Below are positions 1-8,902 of a stretch of 64,000 nt of DNA, in pieces (position 1 is the stretch's first letter; each line of letters begins with the position of its first letter). The DNA is taken from NCBI GenBank assembly GCA_003288255.1, contig CP026600.1, positions 62,001-126,000 of the forward strand, given 5' to 3'. This DNA is from Clostridiaceae bacterium 14S0207. Lineage in GTDB: Bacteria; Bacillota; Clostridia; Clostridiales; Clostridiaceae. A program made the position numbers and the translations under genes. A model generated the notes under the pieces. The model did not search any database and was not told the DNA's origin. It worked only from the letters and a program-made list of their open reading frames with translations.

Positions 1-283
<283 letters not shown>

Positions 284-330
284 ATAAATATTCATTATAC
301 AATTTTGAGAGAGCAATCTCTTAAAAAAAT

Positions 331-448
331 ATCCGGTGGCAATGGCGTAAAGGTAACACTCCTTTCCATACCGAACAGGCAGGTTAAGCTTTATAGCGCT
401 GATGGTACTGCAGGGGCAGCCTTGTGGGAGAGTAAGACGTCGCCGGGT
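331..448 (+). rRNA. rrf: 5S ribosomal RNA
   Basis: A segment of about 117 nt begins ATCCGGTGGC and ends GCCGGGT, and the two ends pair to make helix I. It contains the conserved CCGAAC loop segment after ACTCCTTTCCATA. It lies about 48 nt after the 23S 3' end, as expected for an rrn operon. Ends are uncertain by one or two bases. Confidence 0.96.
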
Positions 449-457
449 ACATAGTAT

Positions 458-533
458 GATTCACTAGCTCAGTCGGTAGAGCACATGACTTTTAATCATG
501 GTGTCCGGGGTTCGATTCCCCGGTGAGTCACCA
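458..533 (+). tRNA. tRNA-Lys (anticodon TTT)
   Basis: The 76-nt cloverleaf has acceptor arms GATTCAC/GTGAGTC and an encoded CCA end. The D-arm is AGCTCAGTCGGTAGAGC, the anticodon stem is CATGA/TCATG with TTT at 491-493, and the T-arm is CCGGGGTTCGATTCCCCGG. It lies 9 nt after 5S rRNA and is probably cotranscribed with the rRNA operon. Confidence 0.97.
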
Positions 534-534
534 A

Positions 535-570
535 AAATCATCTTACAATTCGTAAGATGATTTTTTTTAT
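535..570 (+). terminator. Intrinsic terminator of the rRNA-tRNA operon
   Basis: A stem AATCATCTTAC/GTAAGATGATT with a short loop is followed by a run of eight T. It sits directly after the tRNA CCA end and closes the rRNA/tRNA transcript. Confidence 0.92.
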
Positions 571-580
571 ATTTTTAAAA

Positions 581-663
581 CTTAAAGTAACCTTAAATAT
601 CTTAGAATTAATTTCGGTTATATTTCAAAAAACTTAAAATAATCTTAAATGTATTAGATTAAT
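581..663 (+). promoter_or_regulatory. Paired CTTAAA direct repeats upstream of the ABC exporter
   Basis: Four CTTAAA half-sites lie at 581, 592, 633 and 644, so each pair is spaced exactly 11 bp. The surrounding 31-32 nt is repeated imperfectly (581-612 and 633-663). Head-to-tail sites one helical turn apart are typical of OmpR/PhoB-family response regulators; which regulator binds here is unknown. The block lies 60-145 bp upstream of the ATPase start at 726, in the promoter region. Confidence 0.4.
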
Positions 664-725
664 ATGTTCATACAGTATATTTTAATGTATTATAAATAAA
701 GTAATATTTAGGGGGAAGATAAATT

Positions 726-1457
726 ATGTATGTTTTGGAAGTTAAGAATTTGACTAAAAGTTATAAGAAAACATTAGCAGTAGATCATATAAACTTTACA
801 TTAAAAGATGGTGAAGTTACAATCTTAGCTGGGCCTAATGGTGCTGGAAAGACAACTACAATTAAAAGTATTTTAGGGTTATTGAAAAAGAATGATGGTG
901 AAGTATTAATTAATGGTGAAGCATTAAAGAAAAATAAAAATAAGATTGCTTATATACCAGAAACACCTGAAATATATTCATATTTAACGGTTTGGGAACA
1001 TATGAAGTTCATAGCTTTTGCATATGGGTTAAAAGATTGGGAAAAAAAATCTGAAGAAATTTTAAACAACTTCAACATATTAGATAAAAAAGATGAATTT
1101 GGAAAAAGTCTTTCTAAAGGAATGAGGCAAAAAGTTTCAATTTCTATGGCTCTTTTACATGATCCAGAAATCTTTTTTGTTGATGAACCTTTTATAGGGT
1201 TAGATCCTATAGGGATTAAGGAATTAAAGGAAAGTTTTAAGTTTTTGAGAAATGAAGGAAAGACTATTTTAATTAGTACTCATATGCTAGCATTAGTTGA
1301 GGAAATAGGAGACAATATAATAATAATGAAAAAGGGAAACATTATATTTTCAGGAAATAAACTTGCTCTTAAAGAGTCTATTAACTGCTCTGAAGATGAA
1401 AGTTTGGAAGATTTATTTGTAAGTCTTACTACACAATCAGAAAGTACTTTAAAATAG
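726..1457 (+). CDS. ABC transporter ATP-binding protein (exporter type)
   Basis: This 243-residue cytoplasmic nucleotide-binding subunit should energise the permease encoded 11 bp downstream. Walker A is GPNGAGKTT at residues 36-44, the signature is LSKGM at about 129-133, Walker B is IFFVDEP at about 149-155, and the switch His is in STHML at about 186. The Q-loop position reads IPETPE, as in CcmA/YtrB-like drug or bacteriocin exporters. A GGGGGAAG ribosome site precedes the ATG. Paired CTTAAA repeats upstream suggest response-regulator control. The substrate cannot be told from sequence. Confidence 0.9.
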   Translation: MYVLEVKNLTKSYKKTLAVDHINFTLKDGEVTILAGPNGAGKTTTIKSILGLLKKNDGEVLINGEALKKNKNKIAYIPETPEIYSYLTVWEHMKFIAFAYGLKDWEKKSEEILNNFNILDKKDEFGKSLSKGMRQKVSISMALLHDPEIFFVDEPFIGLDPIGIKELKESFKFLRNEGKTILISTHMLALVEEIGDNIIIMKKGNIIFSGNKLALKESINCSEDESLEDLFVSLTTQSESTLK

Positions 1458-1468
1458 GGGGTGTAGTA

Positions 1469-3130
1469 ATGTGTAATAGTGTTTTAGATGACTTTGCAAG
1501 ACTTTTAAGGATTAACTTTTTAAAGAGTAAAGGAGTTATAAAATTTTTACTTAGTGATCCAATATCTGCAATAAAAGTTGTAAAGGATATTATTTTTGCA
1601 TTTGGATTTATAGGCTTTTTTATAATATCTGGAGCAAGGAGTTATGCTAAAAATCCTAATGATAATTTTTTTGTTATGATATTTAATAGTGGTATTGTAG
1701 ATCTTGTTATAATGATAGCGGTGTTCTTATATATAGTAATCAAATTTCTAAATTCAGAAATTTCTTTTAATACATCGTATTTTAAATCTAGTGATATAAA
1801 TTATTTATTTCCAAGTCCAATAAATGAGAGAGTTATAATGACATATTGTCTTTTAAGAGAAGCTATTAAAAACATTTTTTATTTTATGCCTTTTTTCATA
1901 TTTATTTGTATCATATGTAAGGTAAGTATATTAAAATTTTTTATAGCGTCCATAGGGTATGCATTACTTACATTAAGTTTTTCTGGAGTTAATTACTTAA
2001 TGTTTTCCTTAAAGGTTCGATTTAATTGTATTAAACTAATAAATTCATTAAAATTGCTATTCATTGTTGGAATTTTTACTTTTATAGGATATAAGATTAT
2101 ATTTAACTTAAGTATATTTAATGGATTTCATACTTATATGGAATATGCTAATTTTATAAAAATAAATATTTTGGATAGAATACCTTTGCTATCAACGATT
2201 AAGGAATTTATTTTATATCCATATAAAAATGGTAGTTTAACATATAGTAGTTTTATAATATTGGCTCTTATATCTTTGATAATTAATAGTTTAGCAATAT
2301 ACTTCGGAGTAGATTATTATGAGGAAGTTAGTGAAGGAGTATCAGAACTTAATGAGGTAATAAAGGATATAGAAATCTCAAAGAAATCAGATGAACCTTT
2401 CAAAGATAAAAAATTTAGTAAGCAGTTCCTTAAAAGCAGTAATGATGTTTTTAATAAATTAAAATTTAAAGGTTCTGGTGCATTTATTTATAAGGCAAAT
2501 ATATACTTTAAACGTTTTTCAGGTAGGAAAAAGGTGATTATTTGTACTAGTCTATTTACAGTGATATCTATTGTAATTAGAGTATTCACAAGAAGTATAA
2601 GCGTTATTAATGAACCATTAGTGTTTAATGGAGTAATGCTTTTATTTGCATATTTATATTCTAATATATCTGGAAGTTCAGCGCGTATAATAGAACATGA
2701 TATGGAAAAAAGTTATCTATCTTTATTACCTGGGGATATAATTACTAAAATTTTATATGTAGGTTTTTATAATATAATTGCACACACTTTAATGTTAATA
2801 CCTATGATTGTATTAGTAATAGCCAATCCAGCAATTAATTTTTTACAAGTGATTTTATGGATTATTTTTATTATACTTTTTTCAAATATGATTTTTATGG
2901 AGAATTTGCTTCCTAAATTTCTATCTTCAAAATTAAAGATTGGTAAGAGTTTTTTTTCATCTATTTTTAACTATGCAGTACTTTTTATTGGTATAATTGC
3001 AGTAAAAAATCTTTACAAAGCTTATGGCAGTATAACGTTATGTTTATTAATAGGAATATGTTGTGTTGTGATATTTAACTTAATATTGATTTTTATATTT
3101 AATAAATTGCAATATAGTATAGAATCATAA
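1469..3130 (+). CDS. Putative ABC exporter permease, multi-spanning
   Basis: The 553-residue protein is highly hydrophobic, with about ten to twelve candidate membrane segments in two clusters (residues about 45-310 and 355-550) separated by a charged cytoplasmic stretch near 290-345. It follows the ATPase gene with an 11-bp gap and its own AGGGGGTG ribosome site, so the two form one exporter operon. No FtsX or ABC2 motif stands out; it resembles the divergent putative ABC exporter families of Firmicutes. Substrate unknown. Confidence 0.75.
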   Translation: MCNSVLDDFARLLRINFLKSKGVIKFLLSDPISAIKVVKDIIFAFGFIGFFIISGARSYAKNPNDNFFVMIFNSGIVDLVIMIAVFLYIVIKFLNSEISFNTSYFKSSDINYLFPSPINERVIMTYCLLREAIKNIFYFMPFFIFICIICKVSILKFFIASIGYALLTLSFSGVNYLMFSLKVRFNCIKLINSLKLLFIVGIFTFIGYKIIFNLSIFNGFHTYMEYANFIKINILDRIPLLSTIKEFILYPYKNGSLTYSSFIILALISLIINSLAIYFGVDYYEEVSEGVSELNEVIKDIEISKKSDEPFKDKKFSKQFLKSSNDVFNKLKFKGSGAFIYKANIYFKRFSGRKKVIICTSLFTVISIVIRVFTRSISVINEPLVFNGVMLLFAYLYSNISGSSARIIEHDMEKSYLSLLPGDIITKILYVGFYNIIAHTLMLIPMIVLVIANPAINFLQVILWIIFIILFSNMIFMENLLPKFLSSKLKIGKSFFSSIFNYAVLFIGIIAVKNLYKAYGSITLCLLIGICCVVIFNLILIFIFNKLQYSIES

Positions 3131-3210
3131 TTTAAAAATGAATATTAAATATTTTAAATTCAAAGACTACCTAAGGTAAGGAAAATTTCTTTTAATAAAG
3201 GGGTGCTTTT

Positions 3211-4065
3211 ATGAAGTACTATATAGATTTAATTCTTATCTTGGTTAGTTTTATTTGGGGGTTAAAACCCATAGTTATGAAGTATAGTTTAAATTCTGTA
3301 AGTGTATCGGAATATAATGTATTACGTTTTATATTTGCAACTATATCGTCATGGGCATTTTTAATTGCTAGGAAGGAACACAAAAAGGTAAAAAAAGAAG
3401 ATTATAAAAGAATCATTATCATATCATTGTTAGGCTTTTTTATATTTCAATGGCTTTATGGTGTTGGAATTTCTAAAACAACTGCAGGTAATGCGTCTAT
3501 TATCATGGGAACCTTACCTATATTAGTTTTAGTAATTAACTATTTATATGGTAAAGAAAGAATAAAACCTAAGGCTTTATTATCCATAATAATATCTTTT
3601 ATAGGAACAATACTTGTAATCTTTTCACCAGGCAACATTAGCTTTTCAAGAGAAGGCTTAATGGGTGGAATATATGTTTTTATATCGGCTTTGGCATATG
3701 CAATTTATATGGTGTTTTCAAAACCATTAAGTAAAAGATATAAACCAAGTCAAATAATTACATATGCAATAACTATTACAACTATGATGATGATCATAGT
3801 AGCTGGTTTTAAAATTAATTTAAAAATTATAGATTTAAAATTATTTCTTAGTTTATTATATACAGGAGTCATATCTATGTTCTTAGCTAACTATTTATGG
3901 ACATGGGCCTTACAAAAAAGTAGCAGTACCACTAGAGTAGCCATATATAATAATTTAAATCCGGTTTTTACTGTACTTCTAGCATATGTTTTTTTGGGAG
4001 AAAAGATAACTATATACACAGTGATAGGTATTATAGCAATATTAAGCGGATTAATTTTAAAGTAA
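3211..4065 (+). CDS. EamA-family (DMT) transporter
   Basis: The 284 residues contain about ten transmembrane segments in two homologous EamA halves. The first half starts with SFIWGLKPIVMKYSL and includes GISKTTAGNASIIMGTLPIL; the second includes ISALAYAIYMVFSKPL and ends in LGEKITIYTVIGIIAILSGLIL, the standard end of the family. Members export or import metabolites such as amino acids or nucleosides, and the substrate here is unknown. An AAAGGGGTG ribosome site precedes the ATG. The gene appears to be transcribed alone and is followed by a strong terminator. Confidence 0.9.
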   Translation: MKYYIDLILILVSFIWGLKPIVMKYSLNSVSVSEYNVLRFIFATISSWAFLIARKEHKKVKKEDYKRIIIISLLGFFIFQWLYGVGISKTTAGNASIIMGTLPILVLVINYLYGKERIKPKALLSIIISFIGTILVIFSPGNISFSREGLMGGIYVFISALAYAIYMVFSKPLSKRYKPSQIITYAITITTMMMIIVAGFKINLKIIDLKLFLSLLYTGVISMFLANYLWTWALQKSSSTTRVAIYNNLNPVFTVLLAYVFLGEKITIYTVIGIIAILSGLILK

Positions 4066-4072
4066 TATAAAT

Positions 4073-4110
4073 AAAGGTAATGGGTAATATTCACATTACC
4101 TTTTTTTTAT
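4073..4110 (+). terminator. Intrinsic terminator
   Basis: The stem AAAGGTAATG/CATTACCTTT has a loop of 11 nt and is followed by eight T. It lies just after the EamA transporter gene. Confidence 0.9.
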
Positions 4111-4172
4111 TTTTAATGTATAATTTAAGAAGATAAAAGGGGATAACTTTATAAGAAGAGGAAGGTGAATTT

Positions 4173-5345
4173 ATGGACTCAGTAAGTTCTATACCTTTAG
4201 GAGTTTCAATTATTACCCGAGGACTTGAAAACTTCATGGACTTTTTTATTAATAATAATTATGAAAATATAAAAAGGCTAATAGCAGCTGTTATAATATT
4301 TTTTGTATTATTGTTATTTAGAAGGTTCTTAACTAATCATGTATTTACTTTGTTTAAAAAAATTATAAATAAAGTAAAACCTAGTACAACAATAAGGTTT
4401 ATACCATGTTTTGAGCAACCCTTTAACATGATGTTTGTAGTCTTTGGTATATACTTTGCTTTAACCATATTAGGAAAAAATTATTTTATAAATGTATCGC
4501 TAATTACTAAAATTTTTAGAAGTATTTTAATTATGCTAATTACATGGGGATTTTATAACCTAAGTGAAGAATTAGCAGTATTGTCAGATGGCATGAAAGA
4601 AAGATTAGGGTTAAATGTTGATAAAATTTTATTTCCTTTTATATCAAAATGCCTAAGAGTGATTTTAATTGCATTAGCCATAACTATAATTTTAGCTGAA
4701 TGGAACATTAATATTCAGATGTTTGTAACAGGATTAGGTCTTGGTGGATTGGCATTTTCATTGGCTGCTAAGGATGCGGCATCAAATGTTATTGCAGGAT
4801 TTATATTAATTATGGATAAACCTTTTAATATAGGTGATTGGATTTCAACAGGTTCTATTGAAGGTATTGTGGAAGATTTATCTTTTAGAAGTACAAAAAT
4901 AAGGACATTTACACAAGAGATTATTACCGTACCAAATTCAAGTTTAGCTAACTCTGCAATTACAAACTTTACAAAACGAGATAAACGTAAATGTAATTTT
5001 GTTATATCTATAGCCTATGAAACGTCTAGAGAAAAAATTGAGAAATGTATTTATAGGATTGAAGAGATGATAAAAGGGCATGAACAAATTTGTGATGAAG
5101 GTATTGTTATAGCATTACAAAATTTAAATGATAGCGGATTGGATATAGGAATATATTATTTCACTAAAATTACTGATTTTAAAACATTTTTAAAGATAAA
5201 AGAAGAAGTAAATTTAAATATAATGGATATCTTAGAAGAAGAGGGAGTAGATATACCATATCCGACTAATACTGTTTATTTAAATGATCTTTCAAAAAAA
5301 GAGGATGTTATTGAAAACGATTCTTCACTTGAAGACATAGGATAA
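4173..5345 (+). CDS. MscS-family mechanosensitive ion channel
   Basis: The 390-residue inner-membrane channel would open under membrane tension to release solutes after osmotic downshock. About five membrane segments precede the pore helix, whose Gly/Ala-rich TM3 reads GLGLGGLAFSLAAKDAASN near residues 186-204. The following FILIMDKPFNIGDWI and the beta domain (TVPNSSLANSAITNF) are diagnostic of MscS. The extra N-terminal helices make it a mid-sized member, nearer YbdG/YnaI than minimal MscS. It is preceded by GAGGAAGGTG and appears monocistronic. Confidence 0.93.
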   Translation: MDSVSSIPLGVSIITRGLENFMDFFINNNYENIKRLIAAVIIFFVLLLFRRFLTNHVFTLFKKIINKVKPSTTIRFIPCFEQPFNMMFVVFGIYFALTILGKNYFINVSLITKIFRSILIMLITWGFYNLSEELAVLSDGMKERLGLNVDKILFPFISKCLRVILIALAITIILAEWNINIQMFVTGLGLGGLAFSLAAKDAASNVIAGFILIMDKPFNIGDWISTGSIEGIVEDLSFRSTKIRTFTQEIITVPNSSLANSAITNFTKRDKRKCNFVISIAYETSREKIEKCIYRIEEMIKGHEQICDEGIVIALQNLNDSGLDIGIYYFTKITDFKTFLKIKEEVNLNIMDILEEEGVDIPYPTNTVYLNDLSKKEDVIENDSSLEDIG

Positions 5346-5447
5346 AGTTTTTTATAATAATCGTATAACTTAATAAAGATAAATAAAAAAATTTACTTAA
5401 GAGAGTTTTAAATTTAGTTCTATTTAATTTTGGAGGATTTTAAATAA

Positions 5448-6194
5448 ATGCTACTTTTAAAGGTTTTTGAAATTATAGGTACTATTGCTTTTGCAATTTC
5501 GGGAGCATTAGTAGGTATGCAAAAGAAACTAGATTTATTTGGGGTTACTTTCTTAGGTATAATAACCGCTGTAGGTGGAGGGATTTTCAGAGATATTATA
5601 CTTGGAAATACTCCACCTACAGCCTTTGTTAAGCCTAATTATTGTTTTATTAGTATAATAACATCCATAAGTATATTTTATTTGTATCCTAGGATTGCAA
5701 GAAAACATAAAAAATACACTAATAAAAATGTAGATCAATTAGAAGTGATAAATAAGTATACAAACATGACTAAGGATCAAGTTTTAAGATTAATTAATAA
5801 ACAAAATCAAATGATTACATTAAAAAGGATAATATTAATATCTGATGCCATTGGACTTGCTACATTTACTGCTGTTGGTTCAAATTTAGCATTTTATAAT
5901 GTAAAGAGTAATTTGTTTTTGGTAGTTTGTATGGGACTTGTAACAGGGGTTGGAGGAGGTATTTTAAGAGATACATTTGTTCAGGATACACCTTTAATTT
6001 TTAGAAAAGAAATTTATGCTGTAGCGTCTATAATTGGAGGAATTTCATTTTATGTTTGCAAGGTAAATAAGTTAAATTATATGATTGCTTTTTATTTATG
6101 CTTTACATTAACATTTGTATCAAGGATGATAGCTATGAAATTAAATTTAAATCTTCCTAAATTTAATTCAGATAAATATAAAATAAGGCTATAG
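5448..6194 (+). CDS. TRIC/YadS-family (UPF0126) membrane protein
   Basis: The 248-residue protein has two copies of the family repeat. The first holds GTIAFAISGALVGMQKK and AVGGGIFRDIILG; the second holds ATFTAVGSNLAF and GVGGGILRDTFVQDTP. Each repeat has three membrane helices, giving about six or seven in total. Bacterial homologues form trimeric cation channels related to animal TRIC; physiological roles are poorly known. A hydrophilic linker at about residues 85-125 makes this protein longer than the usual 205 or so residues. GGAGG lies upstream of the ATG. A terminator follows at 6241. Confidence 0.88.
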   Translation: MLLLKVFEIIGTIAFAISGALVGMQKKLDLFGVTFLGIITAVGGGIFRDIILGNTPPTAFVKPNYCFISIITSISIFYLYPRIARKHKKYTNKNVDQLEVINKYTNMTKDQVLRLINKQNQMITLKRIILISDAIGLATFTAVGSNLAFYNVKSNLFLVVCMGLVTGVGGGILRDTFVQDTPLIFRKEIYAVASIIGGISFYVCKVNKLNYMIAFYLCFTLTFVSRMIAMKLNLNLPKFNSDKYKIRL

Positions 6195-6240
6195 TATAAA
6201 ACATAAGAAAACTTTCTAATGCAAATTTAATTATATAAAC

Positions 6241-6277
6241 AAAAAGGATAGAAATTTAAATTCTATCCTTTTTGTTT
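6241..6277 (+). terminator. Intrinsic terminator
   Basis: The stem AAAAAGGATAGAA/TTCTATCCTTTTT with loop TTTAAA is followed by a T-rich stretch. It separates the TRIC-family gene from the sensor kinase operon. Confidence 0.88.
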
Positions 6278-6391
6278 GAAGAAAAATAACAACAATATAT
6301 AGGAAGAGATGATAAAATAAATGGGAGCAGGATAATTAAAGTATAAATAGGGATAATAAGGATAAATATATTGTGGAAACGAGGTGTATAA

Positions 6392-8053
6392 ATGATATTA
6401 TTAGCAAAAGAATTAATAAACAATCTAGGATATATAATATTAATTGTTTTTATAATAACTCGTTTGGATAGCTTTAAAAAAATAATGCAAAGACAGAATT
6501 TAAGATTATTAGATAAAATAATTTTATCTTTAATTTTTGGTGGATTTGGAATTTTAGGCACGTATATAGGTACAGAGGTAAATGGAGCAATAGCTAATAC
6601 AAGAATAATTGGAGTTGTAACAGGAGGGATATTATGTGGGCCGTTTGTTGGAATATTATCAGGGATAATAGCAGGAACACATAGATTATTAATTAACTTT
6701 GGAACAGCTACAGCGTTACCATGTGCCATAACTACAGTAATGGTGGGGGTAATTAGTTCAATAATATATTCTAAAGAAACCATGCATAAAAAATGGATAT
6801 GTGGATTTGGTTTAGGAATAACAATGCAGACTATAGAAGTTACTTTAATATTTATTATGACAAAACCAAACCATATTGCTATAAGTATAATTAGGGATAT
6901 TTATATACCTATGAGTTTAACTAATGCCATAGGAATTTCTCTTTTGATTGTACTAGTTCAAAGTATAATAAAAGAAGAAGATAAAATAGCAGGAAATGAA
7001 GCACAGATAGCTTTAGAAATAGCCAATAAAACTCTACCTTATTTTAGAGATATAAATGAAAATTCTATACAACATATTTGTAATATTATAAAAGAGTCTG
7101 TTAAAGCAGATGCAGTAGCAATTACTGATGATGAAAAAATTTTAGCACATGTTGGTATAGGGCAAGATCACCATATAAATGGTATGAAAATAAAAACAAA
7201 TGCTACTAAACATGTAATAAATACGGGGGAAATTTTAGCCATTACAAATAAAGTACAAATTGATTGTCCATGTGAAAATTGTCCCTTGAAATCAGCAATA
7301 ATAGTTCCCTTAAGGGAGAATGAACAAGTCATAGGATGCCTAAAAATTTATTATAAACAGGAAGATGCAATAACTACGAGAACTAAAAATCTTGCTATAG
7401 GATTATCACAGATTATATCAACTCAATTTGAAATTAGTAAGTTAGAGAAATTAAAGGAAATGGCTAATAAGGCAGAAATTAAAGCTTTACAAGCGCAAAT
7501 AAATCCTCATTTCTTATTTAATGCATTAAATACTATAGCTTCTTTTGTAAGATTTAATCCGTCAAGAGCAAGAGAACTTATCATAGATTTAGCTACTTAT
7601 TTAAGATATAATTTAGAGGTAGGAGATACACCTGTAGATATACATAAAGAGTTAGAACAGGTAAAAGCGTATATACAAATAGAAAAAGCTAGATTTGGTG
7701 ACAAGTTAAATATTATTTATGATATAGACGAGGGAATAGATATAAAGATACCTAGTTTAATAATACAACCTTTAGTAGAAAATTCCATTAAACACGGGAT
7801 TTTAGAAGGTGATGGGAGAGGTAATGTTAAGGTTCAAATAAGGAAAAATCCCAAAGAAAAGAATATAGATGTTGTTGTAGAAGATGATGGAATAGGAATT
7901 TCTGAAGATATAATAAAAATGATTTACGAAGGAAAAATGAAAGAAAATAAGATAGGGTTAATAAATGTGCATCATAGGCTTTTAAATATATATGGAAAAG
8001 GACTCAATATAGAAAGATTAACTCACGGTACTAGAATTCAATTTACAATTTAG
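6392..8053 (+). CDS. LytS/BtsS-type sensor histidine kinase
   Basis: This 553-residue membrane kinase probably senses an extracellular metabolite and phosphorylates the LytTR regulator encoded 11 bp downstream. Residues 1-195 form a 5TMR_LYT membrane sensor, including GTYIGTEVNGAIANTRIIG. Residues about 205-345 form a GAF domain with a CPCENCP cysteine cluster (292-297). A His_kinase domain carries NPHFLFNALN with His373, followed by an HATPase domain (VENSIKHGI, DDGIGI). The following cstA gene suggests pyruvate as signal, by analogy with E. coli BtsS and Bacillus LytS. GAGGTG precedes the ATG. Confidence 0.93.
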   Translation: MILLAKELINNLGYIILIVFIITRLDSFKKIMQRQNLRLLDKIILSLIFGGFGILGTYIGTEVNGAIANTRIIGVVTGGILCGPFVGILSGIIAGTHRLLINFGTATALPCAITTVMVGVISSIIYSKETMHKKWICGFGLGITMQTIEVTLIFIMTKPNHIAISIIRDIYIPMSLTNAIGISLLIVLVQSIIKEEDKIAGNEAQIALEIANKTLPYFRDINENSIQHICNIIKESVKADAVAITDDEKILAHVGIGQDHHINGMKIKTNATKHVINTGEILAITNKVQIDCPCENCPLKSAIIVPLRENEQVIGCLKIYYKQEDAITTRTKNLAIGLSQIISTQFEISKLEKLKEMANKAEIKALQAQINPHFLFNALNTIASFVRFNPSRARELIIDLATYLRYNLEVGDTPVDIHKELEQVKAYIQIEKARFGDKLNIIYDIDEGIDIKIPSLIIQPLVENSIKHGILEGDGRGNVKVQIRKNPKEKNIDVVVEDDGIGISEDIIKMIYEGKMKENKIGLINVHHRLLNIYGKGLNIERLTHGTRIQFTI

Positions 8054-8064
8054 GAGGCTAGGAA

Positions 8065-8781
8065 ATGAAATGCGTTATTATTGATGATGAATTACCAGCA
8101 AGAGAAGAATTAAAATATTTTATAAATAATTTTAGTAATATAAAGATTACTGGGGAATTTGATAATGCTACAGAAGCCCTAAAGTATATTGAAAATCAGC
8201 AAATTGATGTAGTGTTTTTAGATATTAATATGCCTAAATTAGATGGAATGACATTTGGAAAATTACTAAAAAAGATAAATAAAAATGTAATAATTATATT
8301 TATAACAGCATATAGGCAATATGCCGTAGAAGCATTTGAATTAGAGGCATTTGATTATCTATTAAAACCTTATTCAGAGGAAAGAATTATAAATACTTTA
8401 AATAAGCTTTCAAAAATAGAAATAAAGGAATCATGTTCTTTAAAAAATAATCTTAATAAAATTACACTGTGGAAAGCCGGAAAAATGAAGGTTATAAGTA
8501 TTTCTGATATTTGTTTTTGTGAGGCTATGGAGAGGGAAACATATGTATACACAGAAACTGATGAGTATGTATGTAACATAAGTATATCGGAAATGTATAA
8601 AAAACTTGAAGAAGAGAATTTTTTTAAGAGTCATAGATCTTATATAGTAAATTTAAATAAAATAATAGAAATTATTCCATGGTTTAATAGTACGTATATG
8701 ATTAAGGTTAGAGGCAGAAAAGAGGATATACCTGTTAGTAGAAATAATACAATTAAATTCAAGCAGATTATGGGTATATAA
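8065..8781 (+). CDS. LytTR-family response regulator (LytT/BtsR-like)
   Basis: The 238-residue DNA-binding response regulator has a receiver domain (IIDDE at 5-9, phosphoacceptor Asp53 in FLDINMPKLDG, Lys in LLKPY near 103) and a C-terminal LytTR domain (about 140-238, with FFKSHRSYIVNLNKI and PVSRNN). It is the cognate partner of the adjacent LytS-type kinase and ends at a terminator before cstA. In E. coli and Bacillus, such pairs activate pyruvate transporters, so the next gene is the likely target. I found no clear LytTR direct-repeat site in the 120 bp before cstA. Confidence 0.95.
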   Translation: MKCVIIDDELPAREELKYFINNFSNIKITGEFDNATEALKYIENQQIDVVFLDINMPKLDGMTFGKLLKKINKNVIIIFITAYRQYAVEAFELEAFDYLLKPYSEERIINTLNKLSKIEIKESCSLKNNLNKITLWKAGKMKVISISDICFCEAMERETYVYTETDEYVCNISISEMYKKLEEENFFKSHRSYIVNLNKIIEIIPWFNSTYMIKVRGRKEDIPVSRNNTIKFKQIMGI

Positions 8782-8804
8782 AAGCACTTCATGTGCTTTT
8801 TTTG
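8780..8804 (+). terminator. Intrinsic terminator after the two-component operon
   Basis: The stem AAAGCAC/GTGCTTT with loop TTCAT is followed by a T run. It overlaps the stop codon of the regulator gene, so cstA needs its own promoter or readthrough. Confidence 0.85.
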
Positions 8805-8902
8805 TTATTTCATGTAGTAATTCGATGGTATGAATAAATTATTAATATAATATGAATATAAAGAAATTATATATAAACTAATTAGTAAGGGGAGGTAGTT
8901 CT

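Noticed and set aside
8809-8834. TTCAT/ATGAA inverted repeat as LytTR regulator site before cstA
   Set aside because: Only 5-bp arms; LytTR regulators bind direct repeats, and no repeat of suitable form was found.
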